64,000 nt of DNA. Origin: Streptococcus mitis. GTDB taxonomy: Bacteria; Bacillota; Bacilli; Lactobacillales; Streptococcaceae. Where the stretch lies: the NCBI RefSeq assembly GCF_013305725.1, contig NZ_CP047883.1:1839001-1903000 (forward strand), in the 5' to 3' direction. Of the stretch, positions 26,278-38,459 are shown in pieces; within the stretch, counting starts at the first letter, position 1; each line of letters opens with the position of its first letter. The position numbers and the translations under genes are program-made. The notes beneath the pieces were generated by a model. The model made no database searches, was not told the origin of the DNA, and saw only the letters and a list, made by a program, of their open reading frames with translations.

Positions 26278-26697
26278 TTAATTCTCAAACCAAAGAGCAA
26301 TTTCTCGCTTAGCTGACTCTTCTGAATCTGAACCATGTACAACATTTTGGATAACCTCATTTTCTCCAGCAGCTTTTGCAAAATCACCTCGAATAGTCCC
26401 TGGTAAAGCTTCTTCTGGACGAGTTGCGCCCATCATGGTCCGCCAAGTTTCAATTACTTTAGGACCAGAAATGATACCTACAAGAACCGGGCCTGAAGTC
26501 ATAAATTCACGAATCGGTGGGTAAAAACTCTGACCAACCAAGTCCTGATAGTGCTGGTCAATCAACTCTTCTGAAACCTGTGAACGCAACTCTAATTTTT
26601 CGATTGTCAATCCACGTTGTTCGATGCGTTTCAACACTTCACCTACTAGTCCTCTTTTTACACCATCTGGTTTAATGATAAAGAATGTTTGTTCCAT
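26278..26697 (-). CDS. ndk: Nucleoside-diphosphate kinase
   Basis: Transfers the gamma-phosphate between nucleoside tri- and diphosphates through a phosphohistidine. 139 residues. [15 protein letters not shown] at the start, [21 protein letters not shown] in the middle and the catalytic motif [16 protein letters not shown] (His in VHGSD) near residue 120 are all present. It is a single-gene unit with its own terminator, located downstream of rpoC. Confidence 0.97.
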   Translation of the reverse strand: MEQTFFIIKPDGVKRGLVGEVLKRIEQRGLTIEKLELRSQVSEELIDQHYQDLVGQSFYPPIREFMTSGPVLVGIISGPKVIETWRTMMGATRPEEALPGTIRGDFAKAAGENEVIQNVVHGSDSEESAKREIALWFEN

Positions 26698-26770
26698 ACC
26701 CGTCTCCTTTGTCAGCTTCTTTCTTTTATTTTACCACATTTCATGGAAAAATGGAGAAAGTTTTCAGAAA

Positions 26771-26800
26771 AGAGAAAGAGAACCCGAAGGCTCTCTCATT
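26771..26800 (-). terminator. rpoBC terminator
   Basis: Minus-strand stem GAGAGCC-TTCG-GGTTCTC followed by a T-rich tract (TTTCTCTTTTC), immediately after the rpoC stop. The TTCG tetraloop is typical. Confidence 0.8.
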
Positions 26801-26805
26801 CTCTC

Positions 26806-29800
26806 TTATTCTACTGTTTCTTCCACAGTTTCAACGGCAGTATCCACAACTACTTCTGTTGTTTCTTCATTTCCTTCTTCCTCTACTGGAGGGTTAAGGT
26901 ATTCTTCTTCGTTGATAGCATGTGGTTCAAGGTTACGGTAACGGGCCATACCAGTACCTGCTGGGATGATTTTACCGATGATAACATTTTCTTTAAGTCC
27001 AAGGAGATGGTCTTTCTTACCACGGATAGCCGCATCAGTAAGGACACGAGTTGTTTCCTGGAAGGAAGCCGCTGACAAGAAACTGTTTGTTTCAAGTGAG
27101 GCTTTGGTAATTCCCATAAGGACTGGGCGACCTGTCGCTGGAACTCCACCTGCGATAAGGACATCTTTGTTAGCATCTGTAAAGTCATTGATATCCATGA
27201 GGGTACCCATGAGAAGATCTGTGTCACCTGGATCCATGACACGTACTTTACGAATCATTTGACGAACCATTACCTCGATGTGTTTGTCACCGATTTCTAC
27301 CCCTTGGCTACGGTAAACTTTTTGTACTTCACCAAGAAGGTAAGTTTCAACTGACAAGACATCACGGACTGCAAGGAGACGTTTTGGTTGGATTGAACCT
27401 TCTGTAAGAGCAGCACCACGAGCTACTTGGTCTCCAACTTCAACACGCATACGAGCGGTAAATGGAACGACATATTCACCTTCGCCAGTTTCACCCTTAA
27501 CAAAGACTTTCTTAGTACGAGTTGATGCATCTTCTTCGATAGCCGTAACTTGTCCTTTAACCTCTGTGATAACCGCTTCCCCTTTAGGATTGCGGGCTTC
27601 AAAGATTTCTTGGACACGAGGAAGACCCTGAGTGATATCGGTATTTGAAGCAACCCCACCCGTGTGGAAGGTACGCATTGTAAGCTGTGTACCAGGTTCC
27701 CCGATAGATTGGGCAGCGATTGTACCAACTGCTTCACCAACTTCAACCGCATCACCAGTCGCCAAGTTGATACCGTAACAGTGACGGCAGACACCATGAC
27801 GAGTGTTACATGTAAATACAGAGCGGATAGTCACTTCTTCCACACCAGCATTGACAATTTCACGCGCCTTGTCTTCTGTAATCAACTCATTTGGACCAAT
27901 GATCACTGCACCAGTTTCTGGATGTTTAACAGTTTTCTTAGTGTAACGACCATTGAGACGCTCTTCAAGAGACTCGATCATCTCTTTTCCTTCTGCGATA
28001 GAGCGGATCAAGAGACCACGGTCTGTTCCACAGTCGTCCTCACGGATGATAACGTCTTGGGCAACGTCAACCAAACGACGAGTCAAGTAACCTGAGTCGG
28101 CTGTCTTAAGGGCCGTATCGGTCATACCTTTACGGGCACCGTGAGTTGAGAAGAACATTTCGAGTACTGACAAACCTTCACGGAAGTTTGAAAGGATTGG
28201 CAATTCCATGATACGTCCGTTCGGAGCAGCCATCAGACCACGCATACCGGCAAGCTGTGAGAAGTTTGAGATATTACCACGGGCTCCTGAGTCCATCATC
28301 ATAACGATTGGGTTCTTAGGATCTTGATTGGCAATCAAGCGTTTCTCAAGTTTTTCACGGGCAGCACGCCATTCAGCTGTAACGGCATTGTAACGCTCGT
28401 CGTCTGTGATCATACCACGACGGAATTGTTTTGTGATTTGTTCTACACGTTTGTGTGATTCTTCAATGATTTCAGCCTTGTCATCAACGACTGGGATATC
28501 GGCAATCCCCACTGTCAATCCTGCAAGAGTTGAGTGGTGGTAACCGAGGTTCTTCATACGGTCAAGTAGGGCAGAAGTTTCTGTCGTACGGAAACGTTTG
28601 AAGATTTCAGCGATGATATTTCCAAGGTTTTTCTTCTTGAATGGAGGGTTGAGTTCAAGTTTGCTGATTGCTTCCTTGATATCTCCACCAAGTGGCAAGA
28701 AGTACTTAGCTGGAACGCCTTCTGTCAAGTTGGCATTGTTTGGTTCTTGCAAGTATGGTAGACCCTCTGGCATGATGTCGTTGAAGAGGATTTTACCAAC
28801 TGTTGTAAGCAAGACCTTGTGTTTTTGCTCTTCTGTCCATGGTTTGTTGAGGCTGTCTGTCGCGATACCAACACGTGAGTGGAGGTGAACATAACCATTA
28901 CGGTAAGCCATAACAGCTTCGTCACGGTCTTTGAAGACCATTCCTTCACCTTCACGACCAGCTTCTTCCATGGTCAAGTAGTAGTTACCCAAAACCATAT
29001 CCTGTGATGGAGTAACAACTGGTTTACCATCTTTCGGGTTCAAGATATGCTCAGCAGCTAGCATCAAGATACGAGCTTCTGCCTGAGCTTCTTCTGAAAG
29101 CGGTACGTGGATGGCCATTTGGTCCCCATCAAAGTCAGCATTGTAGGCTTCACAGACAAGCGGGTGCAAGCGAAGGGCCTTACCATCAATCAAGACTGGC
29201 TCGAAGGCTTGGATACCCAAACGGTGAAGGGTCGGTGCACGGTTCAAAAGCACTGGGTGTTCTTTGATCACTTCTTCAAGGATATCCCATATACGCTCAT
29301 CTCCGCGTTCCACCAAGCGTTTAGCTGCTTTGACGTTTTGCACGATATCACGAGCGACAATTTCACGCATCACGAATGGTTTAAAGAGCTCGATTGCCAT
29401 TTCACGTGGCACACCACATTGGTACATCTTAAGAGTTGGACCAACGGCGATAACGGAACGTCCTGAGAAGTCAACACGTTTACCGAGCAAGTTTTGACGG
29501 AAGCGTCCTTGTTTACCTTTAAGCATGTGGCTCAATGATTTAAGAGGACGGCTACCTGGTCCTGTGATTGGACGGCCACGACGACCATTGTCAATCAAAG
29601 CGTCAACCGCTTCTTGAAGCATACGCTTCTCATTTTGAACGATAATACCAGGCGCATTCAACTCAAGCAAACGAGCCAAACGGTTGTTACGGTTGATAAC
29701 ACGGCGGTAAAGGTCATTCAAGTCAGATGAGGCAAAACGGCCACCATCCAACTGCAACATTGGACGAAGATCTGGTGGAATAACTGGAAGGATGTTGAGA

Positions 29801-30483
29801 ATCATCCATTCAGGTTTGTTTCCAGACTTATAAAAGGCATCCAAAACATCCAAACGACGGATGGCTTTGACACGTTTTTGTCCAGTAGCTGTTTTCAACT
29901 CTTCTTTAAGTTCAGCAATTTCTTTTTCAAGATCTACTTGTTCCAAAAGGTCTTGGATAGCTTCGGCACCCATCTTGGCAACGAATGATCCATAACCATA
30001 TTCACGCAAGCGCTCACGGTATTCGCGCTCTGTCATGATAGACTTGTGCTCAAGTGGTGTATCCTTAGGATCAATCACCACATAAGCCGCAAAGTAGATA
30101 ACTTCCTCGAGGGCACGAGGGCTCATATCAAGGGTCAAGCCCATACGGCTCGGAATCCCCTTGAAGTACCAGATGTGAGATACAGGAGCTTTCAACTCGA
30201 TATGCCCCATACGCTCACGACGAACTTTCGTACGCGTTACTTCAACCCCACAGCGGTCACAAACAATTCCTCTGTAACGAATGCGTTTGTACTTACCACA
30301 AGCACATTCCCAGTCTTTTGTAGGACCAAAGATAACTTCATCAAAGAGTCCTTCACGTTCTGGTTTCAAAGTACGGTAATTGATTGTTTCAGGTTTTTTG
30401 ACTTCTCCATAAGACCATGAACGGACTTTGCTTGGAGAAGCTAGGGTGATTTGCATACTTTTAAAACGATTTACATCAACCAC
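26806..30483 (-). CDS. rpoC: RNA polymerase beta' subunit
   Basis: Largest subunit of RNA polymerase. 1225 residues. The zinc finger ([20 protein letters not shown]) lies near residues 60-80, the catalytic [10 protein letters not shown] with three Mg-binding Asp near residue 453, and the bridge helix/trigger loop region near 780-960 ([26 protein letters not shown]). The acidic carboxyl tail ([12 protein letters not shown]...) is longer in streptococci. Follows rpoB by 38 bp as one operon. Confidence 0.99.
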   Translation of the reverse strand: MVDVNRFKSMQITLASPSKVRSWSYGEVKKPETINYRTLKPEREGLFDEVIFGPTKDWECACGKYKRIRYRGIVCDRCGVEVTRTKVRRERMGHIELKAPVSHIWYFKGIPSRMGLTLDMSPRALEEVIYFAAYVVIDPKDTPLEHKSIMTEREYRERLREYGYGSFVAKMGAEAIQDLLEQVDLEKEIAELKEELKTATGQKRVKAIRRLDVLDAFYKSGNKPEWMILNILPVIPPDLRPMLQLDGGRFASSDLNDLYRRVINRNNRLARLLELNAPGIIVQNEKRMLQEAVDALIDNGRRGRPITGPGSRPLKSLSHMLKGKQGRFRQNLLGKRVDFSGRSVIAVGPTLKMYQCGVPREMAIELFKPFVMREIVARDIVQNVKAAKRLVERGDERIWDILEEVIKEHPVLLNRAPTLHRLGIQAFEPVLIDGKALRLHPLVCEAYNADFDGDQMAIHVPLSEEAQAEARILMLAAEHILNPKDGKPVVTPSQDMVLGNYYLTMEEAGREGEGMVFKDRDEAVMAYRNGYVHLHSRVGIATDSLNKPWTEEQKHKVLLTTVGKILFNDIMPEGLPYLQEPNNANLTEGVPAKYFLPLGGDIKEAISKLELNPPFKKKNLGNIIAEIFKRFRTTETSALLDRMKNLGYHHSTLAGLTVGIADIPVVDDKAEIIEESHKRVEQITKQFRRGMITDDERYNAVTAEWRAAREKLEKRLIANQDPKNPIVMMMDSGARGNISNFSQLAGMRGLMAAPNGRIMELPILSNFREGLSVLEMFFSTHGARKGMTDTALKTADSGYLTRRLVDVAQDVIIREDDCGTDRGLLIRSIAEGKEMIESLEERLNGRYTKKTVKHPETGAVIIGPNELITEDKAREIVNAGVEEVTIRSVFTCNTRHGVCRHCYGINLATGDAVEVGEAVGTIAAQSIGEPGTQLTMRTFHTGGVASNTDITQGLPRVQEIFEARNPKGEAVITEVKGQVTAIEEDASTRTKKVFVKGETGEGEYVVPFTARMRVEVGDQVARGAALTEGSIQPKRLLAVRDVLSVETYLLGEVQKVYRSQGVEIGDKHIEVMVRQMIRKVRVMDPGDTDLLMGTLMDINDFTDANKDVLIAGGVPATGRPVLMGITKASLETNSFLSAASFQETTRVLTDAAIRGKKDHLLGLKENVIIGKIIPAGTGMARYRNLEPHAINEEEYLNPPVEEEGNEETTEVVVDTAVETVEETVE

Positions 30484-30521
30484 TATTTCTTCCCTTTCTA
30501 TTCTAAGTGAACTGCTTTTTC

Positions 30522-33500
30522 TTATTCAGCAGCTTCTTCTGTTGCTTCCGCTTTTGTTGCTTTCTCAGCTTCTTCAGCTTCAAAAGCTGCTTTAGCCTCT
30601 TGGGCTGCTTTTTCGCGGGCTTTTTCAAGGTCATCTACGTGGATGACATCTTCGTCCATTCCTTCATCCAAGTCACGAAGTTCCACTTCTTGGTCATCTT
30701 CGTCTAGGACACGCATGTCAAGACCAAGAGATTGCAATTCTTTGACAAGAACTCGGAAGGATTCTGGAACACCTGGTTTTGGAATTGGTTTTCCTTTTGT
30801 AATGGCTTCATAGGCTTTCAAACGTCCGTTGATATCGTCAGACTTGTAAGTCAAGATTTCTTGAAGGACATTTGACGCACCGTAGGCTTCAAGAGCCCAA
30901 ACCTCCATCTCACCGAAACGTTGTCCACCAAACTGAGCTTTACCTCCAAGTGGTTGTTGAGTAACGGTTGAGTAAGGTCCGACTGAACGCGCGTGCAATT
31001 TATCGTCAACCATGTGGTGGAGTTTGATCATGTACATGACTCCGACAGAAACACGGTTATCAAACGGTTCCCCTGTACGTCCATCGTAAAGGATTGTTTT
31101 GGCATCGCTATCCATACCAGCTTCTTTAACAGTTGACCAAAGGTCTTCAGAACTTGCTCCGTCAAAGACTGGTGTTGCGATGTGAATACCAAGAGTACGA
31201 GCAGCCATACCAAGGTGAAGCTCCATAACCTGACCGATATTCATACGTGATGGCACCCCAAGTGGATTCAACATGATATCGACTGGAGTTCCATCTGGAA
31301 GGTAAGGCATGTCTTCTACAGGAACGATACGAGAGACAACCCCTTTATTTCCGTGGCGTCCGGCCATCTTATCTCCGACCTTGATCTTACGTTTTTGAGC
31401 GATGTAGACGCGAACCAGCATATTAACACCTGATTGCAATTCATCTCCATTTGCACGTGTAAAGATCTTAACATCACGAACGACACCATCGGCACCGTGT
31501 GGTACACGAAGAGAAGTATCACGCACTTCACGAGATTTATCTCCGAAGATAGCGTGTAAGAGACGTTCTTCAGCTGAAAGGTCTTTCTCACCCTTAGGTG
31601 TTACTTTACCTACAAGGATATCACCTTCTTTAACCTCAGCACCGATACGGATAATACCCATTTCGTCAAGATCTTTAAGAGCGTCTTCCCCAACATTTGG
31701 AATTTCTCGAGTGATTTCTTCAGGCCCAAGCTTTGTATCGCGTGTTTCTGATTCGTATTCTTCAAGGTGGACAGATGTATAGACATCGTCTTTAACCAAG
31801 CGTTCGCTCATGATAACAGCATCCTCGAAGTTGTAACCTTCCCAAGTCATGTAGGCAACGATTGGGTTTTGTCCAAGCGCCATTTCTCCATTTTCCATAG
31901 AAGGTCCGTCAGCAATGAAATCACCTTTTTCAACGACATCGCCAACTTTTACGAGAGTGCGTTGGTTGTAAGCAGTACCTGAGTTTGAACGACGGAATTT
32001 TTGGATGTGGTAAACGTCCAATGAACCATCTTCACGACGAACTTCTACCTTGTCAGCATCTGCATAGGTAACTTTACCGTCATACTGAGCAATCACAGCA
32101 GCTCCTGAATCGTGGGCTGCTTGGTATTCCATACCAGTACCAACGTAAGGTGCTTTAGGATTAATCAATGGTACAGCCTGACGTTGCATATTAGCTCCCA
32201 TGAGGGCACGGTTGGAGTCATCGTTTTCCAAGAAAGGAATACATGCTGTCGCAACGGCAACTACCTGTTTTGGTGATACGTCCATATAGTCAACAACGTT
32301 AGCTGGATACTCTTGGTTGACCCCTTGGTGACGTCCCATGACAACTTTCTCAGCAAATGTTCCATCTTCATTCAGACGAGAATTAGCCTGTGCTACAGTA
32401 AATTCATCTTCTTCATCAGCTGTCAACCAAACGATTTCGTTCGTAACAACACCTGTTTCACGGTCAACTTTACGGTATGGTGTTTGAACAAAACCATACT
32501 TGTTCAAGTGTCCGTAAGATGACAAGTTATTGATCAAACCGATGTTAGGTCCTTCAGGTGTCTCGATTGGACACATACGGCCATAGTGAGTGTAGTGCAC
32601 GTCACGTACTTCATATCCAGCACGGTCACGTGTCAAACCACCAGGTCCTAAGGCTGACAAACGGCGTTTGTGAGACAACTCAGAAAGCGGATTGTGTTGG
32701 TCCATGAACTGTGACAACTGTGAAGAACCGAAGAATTCTTTAACCGCAGCTGTTACCGGACGGATGTTGATAATTTGTTGTGGTGTCAAAACTTCGTTGT
32801 CTTGAACAGACATACGTTCACGGACATTACGTTCCATACGAGAAAGTCCAAGACGTACTTGGTTAGCAAGCAATTCACCTACCGCACGGATACGACGGTT
32901 TCCAAGGTGGTCGATATCATCTACACGACCAAGTCCTTCAGCCAAGTTGAGGAAGTAGCTCATCTCAGCAAGGATATCTGCAGGAGTAACGATACGAACC
33001 TTGTCATCTGGGTTAGCATTACCGATGATGGTTACGACACGGTCTGGATCAGTTGGTGCAACAACCTTGAATTTTTGAAGAACAACTGGCTCAGTCACAA
33101 CGGCTGCATCATTTGGAATGTAGACAATCTTGTTCAAGTCACCATCCAAATGGCTTTCAATGCTTTCAATCACGCTACGAGTCATGATTGTTCCAGCTTC
33201 CACCAAGATTTCGCCTGTTTCAGGGTCTACCAATGGTTCCGCAATGGTTTGGTTGAGCAAACGTGTTTTTACATTGAGTTTTTTATTGATCTTGTAACGA
33301 CCAACTGCTGCCAAGTCATAGCGGCGTGGATCAAAGAAACGAGCTACAAGCAAGCTACGTGAGCTTTCAGCAGTCTTAGGTTCACCTGGACGAAGGCGTT
33401 CGTAAATTTCTTTCAAAGCTTCGTCTGTACGAGAGTCCATTGGGTTCTTGTGGATATCTTTTTCAACAGTGTTGCGAACCAATTCGCTGTCGCCAAAGAT

Positions 33501-34127
33501 ATCAAAGATTTCATCATCACCTGAGAAACCAAGGGCACGAACCAAGGTTGTAAACGGAATCTTACGAGTACGGTCGATACGAGTGTAGGCGATATCTTTT
33601 GAGTCGCTTTCAAGTTCCAACCAAGCTCCACGGTTAGGGATAACAGTTGAACCGTAGCCCACTTTACCGTTTTTGTCTACTTTGTCATTAAAGTAAACAC
33701 CTGGTGAGCGGACCAACTGCGAAACGATAATACGTTCACCACCATTGATGATGAAAGTACCCATTTCTGTCATGATTGGGAAATCACCAAAGAAAACTTC
33801 TTGGGTCTTGATTTCGCCTGTTTCTTTATTGATCAAGCGGAAGGTTACAAAAATTGGTGCTGAGTAGCTAGCATCGTGGATACGGGCTTCTTCTAGCGTG
33901 TATTTTGGTTCCTTGATTTCATATCCAACAAATTCCAACTCCATTGTGTCTGTGAAGTTTGAAATTGGCAATACATCTTCAAATACTTCCTTAAGACCAT
34001 GGTCTAGGAAATCTTTGAATGAGTCAGTTTGAATTTCAATCAAATTTGGTAAGTCAAGAACTTCTTTGATTCTTGAAAAACTACGACGGGTACGATGTTT
34101 CCCGTATTGAACGTCATGTCCTGCCAA
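30522..34127 (-). CDS. rpoB: RNA polymerase beta subunit
   Basis: Beta subunit of RNA polymerase, about 1201 residues. I use a TTG start at 34127 ([16 protein letters not shown]), which has AAAGGAG at correct spacing and matches the known streptococcal start; the ATG at 34166 would add a poor extension covering the ribosome-binding site. The rifampicin pocket near residue 475 reads [25 protein letters not shown], with the usual susceptible residues (Q, D, H, S). The upstream leader carries a strong terminator-like hairpin. Confidence 0.98.
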   Translation of the reverse strand: MAGHDVQYGKHRTRRSFSRIKEVLDLPNLIEIQTDSFKDFLDHGLKEVFEDVLPISNFTDTMELEFVGYEIKEPKYTLEEARIHDASYSAPIFVTFRLINKETGEIKTQEVFFGDFPIMTEMGTFIINGGERIIVSQLVRSPGVYFNDKVDKNGKVGYGSTVIPNRGAWLELESDSKDIAYTRIDRTRKIPFTTLVRALGFSGDDEIFDIFGDSELVRNTVEKDIHKNPMDSRTDEALKEIYERLRPGEPKTAESSRSLLVARFFDPRRYDLAAVGRYKINKKLNVKTRLLNQTIAEPLVDPETGEILVEAGTIMTRSVIESIESHLDGDLNKIVYIPNDAAVVTEPVVLQKFKVVAPTDPDRVVTIIGNANPDDKVRIVTPADILAEMSYFLNLAEGLGRVDDIDHLGNRRIRAVGELLANQVRLGLSRMERNVRERMSVQDNEVLTPQQIINIRPVTAAVKEFFGSSQLSQFMDQHNPLSELSHKRRLSALGPGGLTRDRAGYEVRDVHYTHYGRMCPIETPEGPNIGLINNLSSYGHLNKYGFVQTPYRKVDRETGVVTNEIVWLTADEEDEFTVAQANSRLNEDGTFAEKVVMGRHQGVNQEYPANVVDYMDVSPKQVVAVATACIPFLENDDSNRALMGANMQRQAVPLINPKAPYVGTGMEYQAAHDSGAAVIAQYDGKVTYADADKVEVRREDGSLDVYHIQKFRRSNSGTAYNQRTLVKVGDVVEKGDFIADGPSMENGEMALGQNPIVAYMTWEGYNFEDAVIMSERLVKDDVYTSVHLEEYESETRDTKLGPEEITREIPNVGEDALKDLDEMGIIRIGAEVKEGDILVGKVTPKGEKDLSAEERLLHAIFGDKSREVRDTSLRVPHGADGVVRDVKIFTRANGDELQSGVNMLVRVYIAQKRKIKVGDKMAGRHGNKGVVSRIVPVEDMPYLPDGTPVDIMLNPLGVPSRMNIGQVMELHLGMAARTLGIHIATPVFDGASSEDLWSTVKEAGMDSDAKTILYDGRTGEPFDNRVSVGVMYMIKLHHMVDDKLHARSVGPYSTVTQQPLGGKAQFGGQRFGEMEVWALEAYGASNVLQEILTYKSDDINGRLKAYEAITKGKPIPKPGVPESFRVLVKELQSLGLDMRVLDEDDQEVELRDLDEGMDEDVIHVDDLEKAREKAAQEAKAAFEAEEAEKATKAEATEEAAE

Positions 34128-34282
34128 GATGATTCTCCTTTGTAAATAAGTTCCAAGCCTTGTCAATCAGGCTTTTCTAATCGTCATATGGTTTTAAAAA
34201 CCCCTATCACCGTGTCCTCTTGATAAATTTTCAGAATCTTTAAGTCTTTGTTACAAGCACTCAAAATCCTGAAAAAAAGCAC

Positions 34283-34326
34283 AAAAAGAGCAGCTAAATC
34301 TGACTTCTTCAGAAGATTTAACTGCT
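34283..34326 (-). terminator. Attenuator-like hairpin in the rpoB leader
   Basis: Within the rpoB leader (minus strand) a 13-bp stem with one mismatch, AGCAGTTAAATCT/AGATTTAGCTGCT (34289-34326), is followed by CTTTTTGTGC and then another seven Ts. A second smaller hairpin (GTCTG...CAGAC, 34336-34355) precedes it. As both lie after the rpoB promoter and about 155 bp before the start, they would end transcription prematurely unless overcome. Confidence 0.65.
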
Positions 34327-34381
34327 GTGAGCCTTGTCTGGACAATATTTCAGACAAAACCTACGACAAATGATTATTCAT

Positions 34382-34410
34382 ATTATACCCTATTTAGCTA
34401 GATTTTTCAA
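34382..34410 (-). promoter_or_regulatory. rpoBC promoter
   Basis: Minus-strand TTGAAA (34405-34410), 17-bp spacer, TATAAT (34382-34387) with a G-rich extension before the -10. It gives a leader of about 250 nucleotides. Confidence 0.75.
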
Positions 34411-34507
34411 GGGGATTAACGATTTTTTGACAAAATCTTTTCCTATAAGAAATACTGGCTTAATCGTAACAAAATTTGTTGCGATTTTTTCTTTTATTTT
34501 AATTTTA

Positions 34508-34545
34508 GGAAAACGCTTGCATCTTATTTTACTAAGTGCTATACT
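34508..34545 (+). promoter_or_regulatory. spuA promoter with CcpA (cre) site
   Basis: TTGCAT (34517-34522), 17-bp spacer, TATACT (34540-34545). The sequence GGAAAACGCTTGCA at 34508-34521 matches the cre consensus with two mismatches and overlaps the -35, a repression position. It fits the known catabolite control of glycogen/starch use. Confidence 0.72.
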
Positions 34546-34577
34546 GATGATAGAAATTTATTGATTGGAGAATCATT

Positions 34578-37500
34578 ATGAGAAAAATACCATCTCAAAC
34601 TGAGAAAAAAATGGTCTACAGCATCCGTTCCCTCAAAAATGGAACTGGTTCTGTCCTTATTGGAGCAAGCCTTATTCTGCTTGCCATGGCTACACCAACT
34701 ATCTCAGCAAACGAAAATACACCAACCACTAACGAACCCAGCAACAGAAATACGACCTCCCTTACTCAACCTCTTACTGATGCAACAAACATCGCTGGCA
34801 AGAACGAAAGCGATTTTTCTTCACCCGATAGTGCAAACGCTTCCCTAAAGAAAACAGAAGAAAAACCTGCAACAGAGCCAACTACTCCTGCTGCAACTCC
34901 CGCCGATTCAGCCCCACAAACCGGACAAGATCGTTCAAGTGAACCAACTACTTCTACGAGTCCAGTAACGACTGAAACTAAGGCAGAAGAACCAATAGAA
35001 GACAACTACTTCCGTATCCATGTCAAAAAGCTTCCTGAAGAAAACAAGGATGCTCAAGGACTATGGACTTGGGACGATGTTGAAAAACCATCTGAAAACT
35101 GGCCTAACGGAGCCTTGTCCTTTAAGGATGCCAAAAAAGATGACTATGGCTACTACCTAGATGTCAAATTAAAGGGAGAACAAGCCAAGAAAATTAGCTT
35201 CCTCATCAATAATACAGCTGGGAAAAATCTAACCGGCGATAAATCGGTAGAAAAACTGTCACCAAAGATGAATGAGGCTTGGTTGGACCAAGATCACAAG
35301 GTTTTCTCTTACGAGCCACAACCTGCAGGAACTATTCGCGTCAACTACTACCGTACAGATGGCAACTATGACAAGAAATCTCTCTGGTACTGGGGAGATG
35401 TGAAAAATCCAAGTAGTGGTGAATGGCCTAACGGAACAGACTTTACGGCTACAGGCAAATATGGTCGCTATATTGATATCCCACTCAAAGATGCAGCTAA
35501 AGATCTTGGATTTTTATTATTAGACAGAAACAAACAAGGAGACGATGTGAAAATCCGTAAAGAAGATTATAAGTTCACAGATTTGAAAAATCATAGCCAA
35601 ATTTTCCTAAAAGATGATGACGAAACCATCTACACCAACCCCTACTATGTGCACGATATCCGCATGACAGGAGCTCAACATGTAGGAACTTCTAGCATTG
35701 AAAGTAGTTTTTCAACACTTGTCGGTGCTAAAAAAGAAGATATCCTCAAACACTCCAGCATCACTAATCATTTAGGAAACAAAGTAACTATCACTGATGT
35801 TACAATCGATGAGGCTGGTAAGAAAGTGACCTACAGCGGAGATTTCTCTGACACAAAACATCCTTATACCGTTAGCTACAACTCTGACAAATTCACTACC
35901 AAAACAAGCTGGCGTCTTAAAGATGAGACTTACAGCTATGATGGTAAACTTGGAGCTGACCTCAAAAAAGAAGGAAAACAGGTTGATTTAACTCTATGGT
36001 CACCAAGTGCTGATAAGGTTTCTGTTGTTGTCTACGACAAGAATAACCCTGAAAAAGTGGTTGGAACTGTCGCTCTTGAAAAAGGTGAAAAAGGAACCTG
36101 GAAACAAACTCTGAATGAAAACTCTGGTCTCGGCATCAGCAATTACACTGGCTACTACTACCACTACCAAATCGAGCGCCAAGGTAAAACTGTTCTTGCA
36201 CTCGATCCTTACGCTAAATCCCTCGCTGCTTGGAATAGTGACGATGCCAAGATTGACGATGCCCATAAAGTGGCTAAAGCTGCCTTTGTAGATCCAGCTA
36301 AACTAGGACCTCAAGACTTGACTTATGGTAAGATTCGCAACTTCAAATCGCGCGAAGATGCTGTCATCTATGAAGCTCATGTGCGTGACTTCACTTCAGA
36401 TCCTGCCATCGCAAAAGATTTGACTAAGCCATTTGGTACCTTTGAAGCCTTTATCGAAAAACTAGACTACCTCAAAAACTTGGGTGTAACCCACATCCAG
36501 CTCCTTCCAGTCTTGTCTTACTACTTTGTCAATGAGTTGAAGAACCACGAACGCTTATCTGACTATGCTTCAAGCAACAGCAACTACAACTGGGGATATG
36601 ACCCTCAAAACTACTTCTCCTTGACTGGTATGTATTCAAGCGATCCTAAGAATCCAGAAAAACGAATCGCAGAATTTAAAAACCTCATCAACGAGATCCA
36701 CAAACGTGGCATGGGAGCTATCCTGGATGTAGTGTATAACCATACAGCTAAAGTCGATATCTTTGAAGATTTAGAGCCAAACTACTACCACTTTATGGAT
36801 GCTGATGGTACACCTCGCACTAGCTTTGGTGGTGGACGCTTGGGGACAACCCACCATATGACCAAACGACTCCTAGTTGACTCTATCAAATATCTAGTTG
36901 ATACCTACAAAGTAGATGGATTCCGCTTCGATATGATGGGAGACCATGATGCAGCTTCTATCGAAGAAGCATACAAGGCTGCACGCGCCCTCAATCCAAA
37001 TCTAATCATGCTGGGTGAAGGTTGGAGAACCTATGCTGGTGATGAAAATATGCCTACTAAAGCTGCTGACCAAGATTGGATGAAACATACCGATACTGTT
37101 GCTGTCTTCTCAGACGACATCCGTAACAACCTCAAGTCTGGTTATCCAAACGAAGGTCAACCTGCCTTTATCACAGGCGGCAAGCGTGATATCAACACTA
37201 TCTTCAAAAATCTCATTGCTCAACCAACCAACTTTGAAGCAGATAGTCCTGGAGATGTCATCCAATACATCGCAGCCCATGATAACTTGACCCTCTTTGA
37301 CATCATCGCCCAATCTATCAAAAAAGATCCAAGCAAGGCTGAGAACTATGCTGAAATCCACCGTCGTTTGCGACTTGGAAACCTCATGGTCTTGACAGCT
37401 CAAGGAACTCCATTTATCCACTCTGGTCAGGAATATGGTCGCACCAAACAATTTCGTGACCCAGCCTACAAGACTCCAGTAGCAGAGGACAAACAACCAA

Positions 37501-38363
37501 ACAAATCTCACTTGTTACGTGATAAGGATGGCAATCCATTTGACTATCCTTACTTCATCCATGACTCTTACGATTCGAGTGATGCTATTAACAAGTTTGA
37601 CTGGACTAAGGCTACAGATGGAAAAGCATATCCTGAAAATGTCAAGAGCCGTGACTACATGAAAGGTCTGATCGCCCTACGTCAATCTACAGATGCCTTC
37701 CGACTTAAGAGTCTCCAGGATATCAAAGACCGTGTCCAACTCATCACTGTCCCAGGTCAAAATGGTGTAGAAAAAGAGGATGTAGTAATTGGCTACCAAA
37801 TTACTGCTCCAAACGGTGATATCTACGCAGTATTTGTTAATGCGGATGAAAAGGCTCGCGAATTTAACTTGGGAACTGCCTTTGCCCACCTCAGAAATGC
37901 TGAAGTTTTGGCAGATGAAAACCAAGCAGGACCAGTCGGAATTGCCAACCCGAAAGGACTCGAATGGACTGAAAAAGGCTTGAAATTAAACGCCCTTACA
38001 GCTACTGTTCTTAGAATCTCTCAAGGCGGTGCCATCGTTGCCCCAGCTGTGGAAGAAAAACCAGAATTTGACCTTTCTAGCTTAAAACAAGAACAAGGGC
38101 AAAATAACAGCCAAGACAATATGTCAAACCGAGTAGTCAAACCGGAACGGCAAACTCCAGCTCCACAAACTAAACCTGATTCTGCAAAACCAGATACAAA
38201 AGTAGCTGATGCAGAAAATAAACCTAACCAAGCTACAGCTGATTCACAAGCTAAACTACCAAATACAGGAAGCAAAAATGATCACAAACTCCTGCTTGCA
38301 GGAATTAGTCTCCTTGCTCTTCTAGGTCTCGGGTTCTTGCTAAAAAACAAAAAAGAGAACTAA
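34578..38363 (+). CDS. spuA: Cell-wall pullulanase / alpha-glucan hydrolase
   Basis: Surface debranching enzyme that cuts alpha-1,6 links of glycogen and pullulan. 1261 residues: YSIRSLKNGTGSVLIG signal (YSIRK-G/S type), a Thr/Pro/Glu-rich spacer to about residue 145, two CBM41-type glycogen-binding modules (DNYFRIHVKKLP... and IRVNYYRTDGNYD...), an immunoglobulin-like and CBM48 region, and a GH13 pullulanase domain with YNWGYDP, GFRFDMMGDHD (nucleophile Asp near 784), MLGEGWRTY (acid Glu near 813) and AAHDNLTLFD. Ends with LPNTG near 1228, a helix and KNKKEN. The only large gene on the plus strand here; CcpA-type site at its promoter. Confidence 0.96.
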   Translation: MRKIPSQTEKKMVYSIRSLKNGTGSVLIGASLILLAMATPTISANENTPTTNEPSNRNTTSLTQPLTDATNIAGKNESDFSSPDSANASLKKTEEKPATEPTTPAATPADSAPQTGQDRSSEPTTSTSPVTTETKAEEPIEDNYFRIHVKKLPEENKDAQGLWTWDDVEKPSENWPNGALSFKDAKKDDYGYYLDVKLKGEQAKKISFLINNTAGKNLTGDKSVEKLSPKMNEAWLDQDHKVFSYEPQPAGTIRVNYYRTDGNYDKKSLWYWGDVKNPSSGEWPNGTDFTATGKYGRYIDIPLKDAAKDLGFLLLDRNKQGDDVKIRKEDYKFTDLKNHSQIFLKDDDETIYTNPYYVHDIRMTGAQHVGTSSIESSFSTLVGAKKEDILKHSSITNHLGNKVTITDVTIDEAGKKVTYSGDFSDTKHPYTVSYNSDKFTTKTSWRLKDETYSYDGKLGADLKKEGKQVDLTLWSPSADKVSVVVYDKNNPEKVVGTVALEKGEKGTWKQTLNENSGLGISNYTGYYYHYQIERQGKTVLALDPYAKSLAAWNSDDAKIDDAHKVAKAAFVDPAKLGPQDLTYGKIRNFKSREDAVIYEAHVRDFTSDPAIAKDLTKPFGTFEAFIEKLDYLKNLGVTHIQLLPVLSYYFVNELKNHERLSDYASSNSNYNWGYDPQNYFSLTGMYSSDPKNPEKRIAEFKNLINEIHKRGMGAILDVVYNHTAKVDIFEDLEPNYYHFMDADGTPRTSFGGGRLGTTHHMTKRLLVDSIKYLVDTYKVDGFRFDMMGDHDAASIEEAYKAARALNPNLIMLGEGWRTYAGDENMPTKAADQDWMKHTDTVAVFSDDIRNNLKSGYPNEGQPAFITGGKRDINTIFKNLIAQPTNFEADSPGDVIQYIAAHDNLTLFDIIAQSIKKDPSKAENYAEIHRRLRLGNLMVLTAQGTPFIHSGQEYGRTKQFRDPAYKTPVAEDKQPNKSHLLRDKDGNPFDYPYFIHDSYDSSDAINKFDWTKATDGKAYPENVKSRDYMKGLIALRQSTDAFRLKSLQDIKDRVQLITVPGQNGVEKEDVVIGYQITAPNGDIYAVFVNADEKAREFNLGTAFAHLRNAEVLADENQAGPVGIANPKGLEWTEKGLKLNALTATVLRISQGGAIVAPAVEEKPEFDLSSLKQEQGQNNSQDNMSNRVVKPERQTPAPQTKPDSAKPDTKVADAENKPNQATADSQAKLPNTGSKNDHKLLLAGISLLALLGLGFLLKNKKEN

Positions 38364-38384
38364 ACTAGCCCTCCTATAGAACTA

Positions 38385-38456
38385 TCCCCCAAGCCTTAAC
38401 GCTCGGGGGATTGATTTTTGTACAAGATTTATTGTCCTAATAAACTCGATTAGGAT
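38385..38456 (+). terminator. spuA terminators (two hairpins)
   Basis: First hairpin TCCCCC...GGGGGA (38385-38410) followed by TTGATTTTTG; second hairpin CCTAAT...ATTAGG (38436-38454) followed by ATTTTTTATTT. The region is convergent with the oxidoreductase gene, and the second may serve both strands. Confidence 0.75.
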
Positions 38457-38459
38457 TTT

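Noticed and set aside
32775..33362. A 195-codon frame on the plus strand opposite rpoB
   Set aside because: It lies entirely within the conserved rpoB coding region, has no ribosome-binding site and resembles no protein; long antisense frames are common in highly biased genes.
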